Positions 7,050 to 8,242 of a stretch of DNA of 8,242 bases are shown here, piece after piece. Source of the DNA: G020353115 sp964389685 (GTDB lineage: Bacteria > Bacteroidota > Bacteroidia > Bacteroidales > VadinHA17); contig CAYMFM010000118.1 of NCBI GenBank assembly GCA_964389685.1, positions 1-8,242 of the forward strand. Reading direction: 5' to 3'. Made by a program: the position numbers and the translations under genes. Each line of letters starts with the position of its first letter. Within the stretch, counting starts at the first letter, position 1. A model generated the notes under the pieces. That model was not told where the DNA came from. It saw only the letters and a program-made list of their open reading frames with translations, and did not search any database.

Positions 7050-7637
7050 TTAATCTAGGATACCGCTGATTAGAATGATAATACCTATATAGTCCTTGAG
7101 CTCTTTCCGTAAAAATATCAATCCCTTTGAGATTCTGGATTCTACTGTTTTCACACTGACACCCAATTGTTCAGCAATCTCCTTATACTTAAGCTCTTCA
7201 AAACGACTCAAAATAAATGTCTTCTTAATTTCTTCCGGCATTTTTTCAATTGCTGAATCAATCATCTCCTTCAATTCATTGAATTGGATCCAGTTATCTC
7301 CAACCTCATAAAGTGCTTCATAATTGAATTGCATCTCCAAATATTTCAAACTTTTTTGTGCGCGAAAAACAGTTTGTTGATCACGCAGGTAATTCAGACA
7401 TTTATTTTTTGCAATGGTGTACAAGAAATTAATAAGGTTCGTGTCAGAATTAATACTCTTCCGGATCTCCCACAATTTTGTGAATGTATCCTGAACAATC
7501 TCCTCAGCAATAGAAGAATCCTGGGTATATTCAAAACAAAGTTGATATAAGAGATTGAAATTCTTTAGATAGACTCTCTTGTAAGTTTCACGGTCCCCTT
7601 CAATAATTTTTGATATGTCTACTTTCCCTTTATTCAC
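7050..7637 (-). CDS. ECF-subfamily RNA polymerase sigma factor
   Basis: A 195-residue sigma-70 family protein of the ECF type, with region 2 and region 4 only. Region 2 spans about residues 10-86, with AEEIVQDTFTKLWE (44-57) and LYTIAKNKCLNYLR (72-85), the parts that bind core polymerase and the -10 element. Region 4 covers about 131-181, with the helix-turn-helix YKEIAEQLGVSVKTVESRIS (151-170) for the -35 element. The hydrophobic tail IGIIILISGIL is common in SusC-linked ECF sigmas. The start codon is GTG at 7637: the frame is open upstream to a TAG but offers no ATG, and no internal Met precedes region 2, so GTG is the only reasonable choice. It is presumably held inactive by the FecR protein encoded downstream and, when released, transcribes susCD. 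Confidence 0.95.
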   Translation of the reverse strand: MNKGKVDISKIIEGDRETYKRVYLKNFNLLYQLCFEYTQDSSIAEEIVQDTFTKLWEIRKSINSDTNLINFLYTIAKNKCLNYLRDQQTVFRAQKSLKYLEMQFNYEALYEVGDNWIQFNELKEMIDSAIEKMPEEIKKTFILSRFEELKYKEIAEQLGVSVKTVESRISKGLIFLRKELKDYIGIIILISGILD

Positions 7638-7689
7638 TTTGCTGGATTGTTGAATGCCTGATAATTTAATTTTATTAATGGCTACCTAA

Positions 7690-7727
7690 TTATTATAAAA
7701 TTTATAATAAATATACAAGCTTTCAAA
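7690..7727 (-). promoter_or_regulatory. Putative sigma-gene promoter with overlapping 21-bp palindrome
   Basis: On the minus strand TTTG (7724-7727) is followed after 19 nt by TAAATTTT (7697-7704), which matches the Bacteroidota housekeeping pattern TTTG/TAnnTTTG except for the last base. It would give a leader of about 50 nt before the GTG at 7637. A perfect palindrome with 10-bp arms around one central base (7690-7710, A and T only) covers the -7 element, where a repressor would block transcription. AT richness makes both matches easier by chance. Confidence 0.4.
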
Positions 7728-7840
7728 ATTTCCAGACCGAATTTAATCAATATAAATCAAATTTTTATAAGGAGACATACATATTAATAAATGGGTTGAA
7801 GTGAATAAAGTAGCTTAAAGAATTTGGTTTATCATAACCA

Positions 7841-7883
7841 AAAAAAAGAATCTGCGTGCAAACTACGTGCAAATTCTTTTTTT
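7841..7883. terminator. Long bidirectional intrinsic terminator
   Basis: The outer stem pairs seven A plus GAAT (7841-7851) with ATTC plus seven T (7873-7883), 11 bp. After one mismatch six further pairs follow (7853-7858 with 7866-7871, two of them G-U), closing on a seven-base loop. Each strand ends in a long T-run, so it can act both ways. On the minus strand it lies directly downstream of the tRNA-Pro fragment and is probably that gene's original terminator. It also insulates the sigma promoter. Confidence 0.8.
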
Positions 7884-7900
7884 GATCTACTGAAACCTTG

Positions 7901-7942
7901 TCGGGATGGCGAGATTTGAACTCGCGACCCCTCGCCCCCCAG
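7901..7942 (-). tRNA. 3' fragment of tRNA-Pro(GGG), probable integration (att) site
   Basis: On the minus strand the sequence reads as a tRNA from position 32 to the discriminator base. The anticodon loop CTGGGGG (anticodon GGG, proline, with G37) is at 7936-7942 and the 3' anticodon strand GCGAG at 7931-7935. A five-base variable region follows (7926-7930), then a perfect T-arm GCGAG/TTCAAAT/CTCGC (7909-7925), the 3' acceptor strand CATCCCG (7902-7908) and discriminator A (7901). No CCA is encoded. The bases 5' of the anticodon loop do not continue the tRNA: the expected CTCGC strand, D-arm and 5' acceptor strand CGGGATG are absent. It is therefore not a working tRNA. A break at the anticodon loop with the 3' half kept is what tyrosine recombinases leave at the far end of an integrated element. 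Confidence 0.75.
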
Positions 7943-7951
7943 TAAAAATAG

Positions 7952-7972
7952 TTATTCCTTGTCGGGGAATAA
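7952..7972. repeat. Hairpin carrying a second copy of CCTTGTCGGG
   Basis: TTATTCC (7952-7958) and GGAATAA (7966-7972) form a 7-bp stem around a seven-base loop. The loop side contains CCTTGTCGGG (7957-7966), an exact copy of the 10-mer at 7896-7905 that spans the tRNA acceptor end and its downstream flank. A duplicated att-adjacent sequence could be a recombinase binding site or a trace of an earlier recombination event. Confidence 0.4.
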
Positions 7973-8051
7973 TAACAATTGTTTGATTGAATTTAATCTT
8001 GCCAAATCTTCTTCAAGGTGGTTCGATAATTGTTCGCTTGCCTCCACCTCC

Positions 8052-8079
8052 GCCCTCCGTAGCTTTAGCGTAGGAGGGT
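8052..8079. repeat. REP-like palindromic element
   Basis: CCCTCC (8053-8058) and GGAGGG (8073-8078) enclose GTAGCTTTAGCGTA, which can fold further through a short GC/GC pair. The element is much more GC-rich than its surroundings and resembles small interspersed palindromic repeats of bacterial intergenic regions. Only one copy is in the window, so dispersal cannot be shown here. Confidence 0.45.
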
Positions 8080-8083
8080 TCAC

Positions 8084-8114
8084 AATTAACATTTAACATT
8101 TTAACGATTAACCA
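8084..8114. repeat. Degenerate TTAAC repeats
   Basis: Four TTAAC units occur in 27 nt (ATTAAC, ATTTAAC, ATTTTAAC, GATTAACC) with spacers growing by about one base. Such AT-rich short repeats are common in Bacteroidota intergenic DNA; slippage is the likely origin. Confidence 0.5.
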
Positions 8115-8242
8115 TTTTCCCAATTGGTTGTCAATCACACATTAAAAATATTTTGTACATTTGAAATAGACTTCTTTCAAAGTCCGTAGCGGTGAAACTA
8201 AATCCTTGACAGGACCTGGAATGTTTATGTTGTGGCTGAATA

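Larger units (their letters stand above)
7952..8092 (-). pseudogene. 46-codon reading frame, possible tail of a disrupted gene
   Basis: An ATG at 8092 opens a frame of 46 codons ending in TAA at 7952-7954, ten nt before the tRNA fragment. The last 30 residues (from EASEQLSNHLEEDL to LLLFPDKE) are charged, helical and protein-like, and would suit the C-terminal coiled tail of a larger protein. The first half is encoded by the palindromic repeat at 8052-8079 (NPPTLKLRRAE), so the repeat may have inserted into, or truncated, an older gene. I do not recognise the family. A restriction-specificity subunit or another element-borne protein is possible, but there is no direct evidence. It could also be a chance frame. 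Confidence 0.3.
7943..8242. other. Right-end region without a confident gene
   Basis: This 300-nt stretch lies on the presumed element side of the tRNA fragment. It contains a small hairpin, the 46-codon minus-strand frame, a palindromic repeat and AT-rich short repeats. It also holds a lone TACATTTG (8156-8163) on the plus strand, a perfect match to the Bacteroidota -7 pattern but without a well-placed -33 element. An ATG at 8221 opens a frame running off the edge (MFMLWLN), too short to judge. Minus-strand frames at 8142-8240 are open but short. Confidence 0.5.

Noticed and set aside
8142..8240. Minus-strand frame from the right edge to a TAA (32 codons, with GPVKDLVSPLRTLKEVYFKC)
   Set aside because: It looks somewhat protein-like but is too short, has no start in the window, and a second frame over the same bases is equally open.
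8156..8242. Plus-strand promoter-like TACATTTG followed by a possible structured RNA or gene start at 8221
   Set aside because: There is no -33 partner, no known RNA family is recognised, and the frame has only seven codons before the window ends.
7743..8242. CRISPR array or insertion sequence in the right-end repeats
   Set aside because: The repeats are short, irregular and lack unique spacers; no transposase or terminal inverted repeats are visible.

Overview
The window looks like a piece of a Bacteroidota genome, probably a draft or metagenome scaffold because it contains a run of exactly 100 N. The evidence is an AT-rich sequence, a SusC/SusD pair with Bacteroidota lipoprotein signals, an ECF sigma/FecR pair, and weak ribosome binding sites. 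I cannot place it below phylum with confidence.

Layout: all confident genes lie on the minus strand, so the biological order runs from high to low coordinates. First comes an ECF sigma factor (7050-7637), then a 362-nt non-coding stretch, then a FecR-type anti-sigma factor (5857-6687, interrupted by the gap at 6073-6172). A strong terminator follows (5823-5854), then a SusC-type TonB-dependent transporter with an N-terminal STN signalling domain (2378-5767) and its SusD surface lipoprotein partner (592-2349). After a 16-bp hairpin (516-552), the 5' end of a GH10 endo-xylanase lipoprotein gene (1-341) runs off the left edge.

Together these make a xylan-type polysaccharide utilisation locus under sigma/anti-sigma control. 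By analogy with known systems, ligand binding at SusC/SusD is relayed through the STN domain to FecR, which releases the sigma factor to transcribe susCD. SusCD import xylo-oligosaccharides, and the GH10 enzyme produces them. The substrate is inferred only from the GH10 fragment.

The right end (7638-8242) has no confident gene. It holds the sigma promoter region, a long bidirectional terminator (7841-7883), and a clean 3' fragment of a tRNA-Pro(GGG) gene that starts exactly at the anticodon loop (7901-7942). That is the usual footprint of integration into a tRNA gene. The fragment's orientation puts the PUL on the chromosomal side and any integrated element to the right. On that side are a 46-codon reading frame that looks like a gene tail, a palindromic repeat and short AT-rich repeats.

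The least-explained signal is in the fecR leader (6682-6769). A 7-mer, GCTCATG, and its reverse complement occur four times, one copy covering the fecR start codon and two forming a small terminator-like hairpin. The arrangement would allow mutually exclusive RNA structures.
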